Source of the DNA: Gelatoporia subvermispora B
Lineage: Eukaryota > Basidiomycota > Agaricomycetes > Polyporales > Gelatoporiaceae
Reading direction: 5' to 3'
DNA length: 64,000 bases
Assembly (NCBI GenBank): GCA_000320605.2
Contig: KB445810.1
Location: 377,722 to 441,721 of the forward strand
The notes beneath the pieces were generated by a model, which was not told where the DNA came from, did no database searches, and saw only the letters and a program-made list of their open reading frames with translations. A program made the translations under genes and the position numbers. Below, in pieces: positions 63,501 to 64,000 of this stretch (positions within the stretch are counted from its first letter, which is position 1; each line of letters begins with the position of its first letter).

Positions 63501-64000
63501 CAACCTGGTCACGTCTACGTGCACACGGTCTTCACTGGAGATGGAGAACGAGCACCGGGTACAGATGCCTCGCAGCACAGGAATCCCAAGAACAGTGGAG
63601 TAGTTTCCACTCCAAGCCCGATTCCCCAGGGTGCAACCTGTAATCTCTGCGACTCCTACATCTTGGGCGACCGATACGTAAGCACTTGAGGCTACATAAG
63701 TGGCCAAAGCTAACCTCTTGTGCAGAAATGCTTGAACTGTCCTGATTTCGACACATGCAGCTCATGCTTCAGGTAAGTCAGTTCTGTGGTCGCAGTCAAA
63801 CAAAAGCGCTGATGGCTGCCGCGACTATAGTATCACTCCAGAGCAACACCCCGAGCATGGTTTCGTAAAGATCACTGCGCCCGGGGACTTGCAGGTGCGC
63901 AATGGTCTCCGCCGCAATGTGCTCCACTATGCCACGTGCGATATCTGCCGCAAGCGAATCAATGGCGTCCGGTACAAGGTATGTGTTTACTGTACTACTC
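60582..64000 (+). CDS. PB1 and multi-ZZ-finger protein, NBR1-like autophagy receptor (5' part; runs off window)
   Basis: Exons in the window: 60582-60677, 60733-62818, 62877-63101, 63157-63677, 63726-63772, 63831-63978, continuing past 64000. Residues about 1-100 form a PB1-type domain (FTVKATYGGETRKL, LYKVFPSSNSYYL, WPGALLRVTVCDETPHK). A long disordered region rich in Arg, Ser and Pro follows, with two polyproline runs near 62420-62530. ZZ zinc fingers come next: CDACRKRGFTGVRFKCLDCQDFDLC, split by an intron; CDACGEYGIVGVRHKC; CDHCDMEIVGVRHKCLDC; CNLCDSYILGDRYKCLNC; and the start of a fifth at CDICRKRINGVRYK. PB1 plus serial ZZ fingers is the layout of fungal Nbr1, a selective-autophagy cargo receptor that ends in an FW domain, which would lie beyond the window. 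Function is inferred from architecture only. Confidence 0.85.

Overview
The window is nuclear DNA of a filamentous basidiomycete, most likely an Agaricomycete. Protein genes are dense on both strands and broken by many introns of about 47-65 nt with GTRNGY-type donors. The gene content is fungal: SNF1, raptor, PacC, NIP100/p150, Swi5, S53 sedolisin, Jsn1-type PUF and an Alr4036-type flavin oxidase. There are no operons and no ribosome-binding sites. I rebuilt the exon structures by hand from splice signals, reading phase and remembered family conservation. Every joined CDS given with full exon coordinates is a multiple of three.

Layout, left to right: F-box-like protein copy A (+, 1989-4237); malic enzyme (+, 5496-7710) convergent with a PUF RNA-binding protein (-, 8323-10952); SNF1/AMPK kinase (-, 12567-14841) divergent from a monocarboxylate-type MFS transporter (+, 15004-16663); secreted sedolisin (+, 17956-20469) convergent with F-box-like copy B (-, 20841-23108); a 3.7 kb gene-poor stretch; raptor (-, 26868-31970) divergent from dynactin p150Glued (+, 32582-37274); a small acidic protein (-, 37600-38219); an ABCA-type ABC transporter (-, 38698-44531) divergent from a tiny Swi5 recombination gene (+, 44855-45314); an RCC1-repeat protein (-, 45393-46715); a PNPOx-like flavoprotein (-, 47178-47947) divergent from an AYR1-like reductase (+, 48660-49653); myosin regulatory light chain (+, 50049-50807); an uncharacterised fungal protein (-, 51051-52462); a decayed Hsp20 relic (-, 52799-53137); PacC/Rim101 (-, 53933-56778); a 2.8 kb gene-poor stretch; a class IV aminotransferase / ADC-lyase-like enzyme (-, 59573-60465) divergent from a PB1 plus multi-ZZ NBR1-like protein that runs off the right edge (+, 60582->64000).

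Most of the genes are conserved housekeeping or signalling genes. Several belong to nutrient and stress control (SNF1, raptor/TORC1, PacC, NBR1-like), but their neighbourhood looks incidental and not like a functional cluster. I saw no biosynthetic cluster, intact transposon, CRISPR array or convincing RNA gene. The points most worth a second look are the NBR1-like protein with at least five ZZ fingers, the inverted F-box paralogue pair with identical intron phases but different base composition, the Swi5 gene made only of short exons, several GC-AG introns and micro-exons, and the Hsp20 relic.
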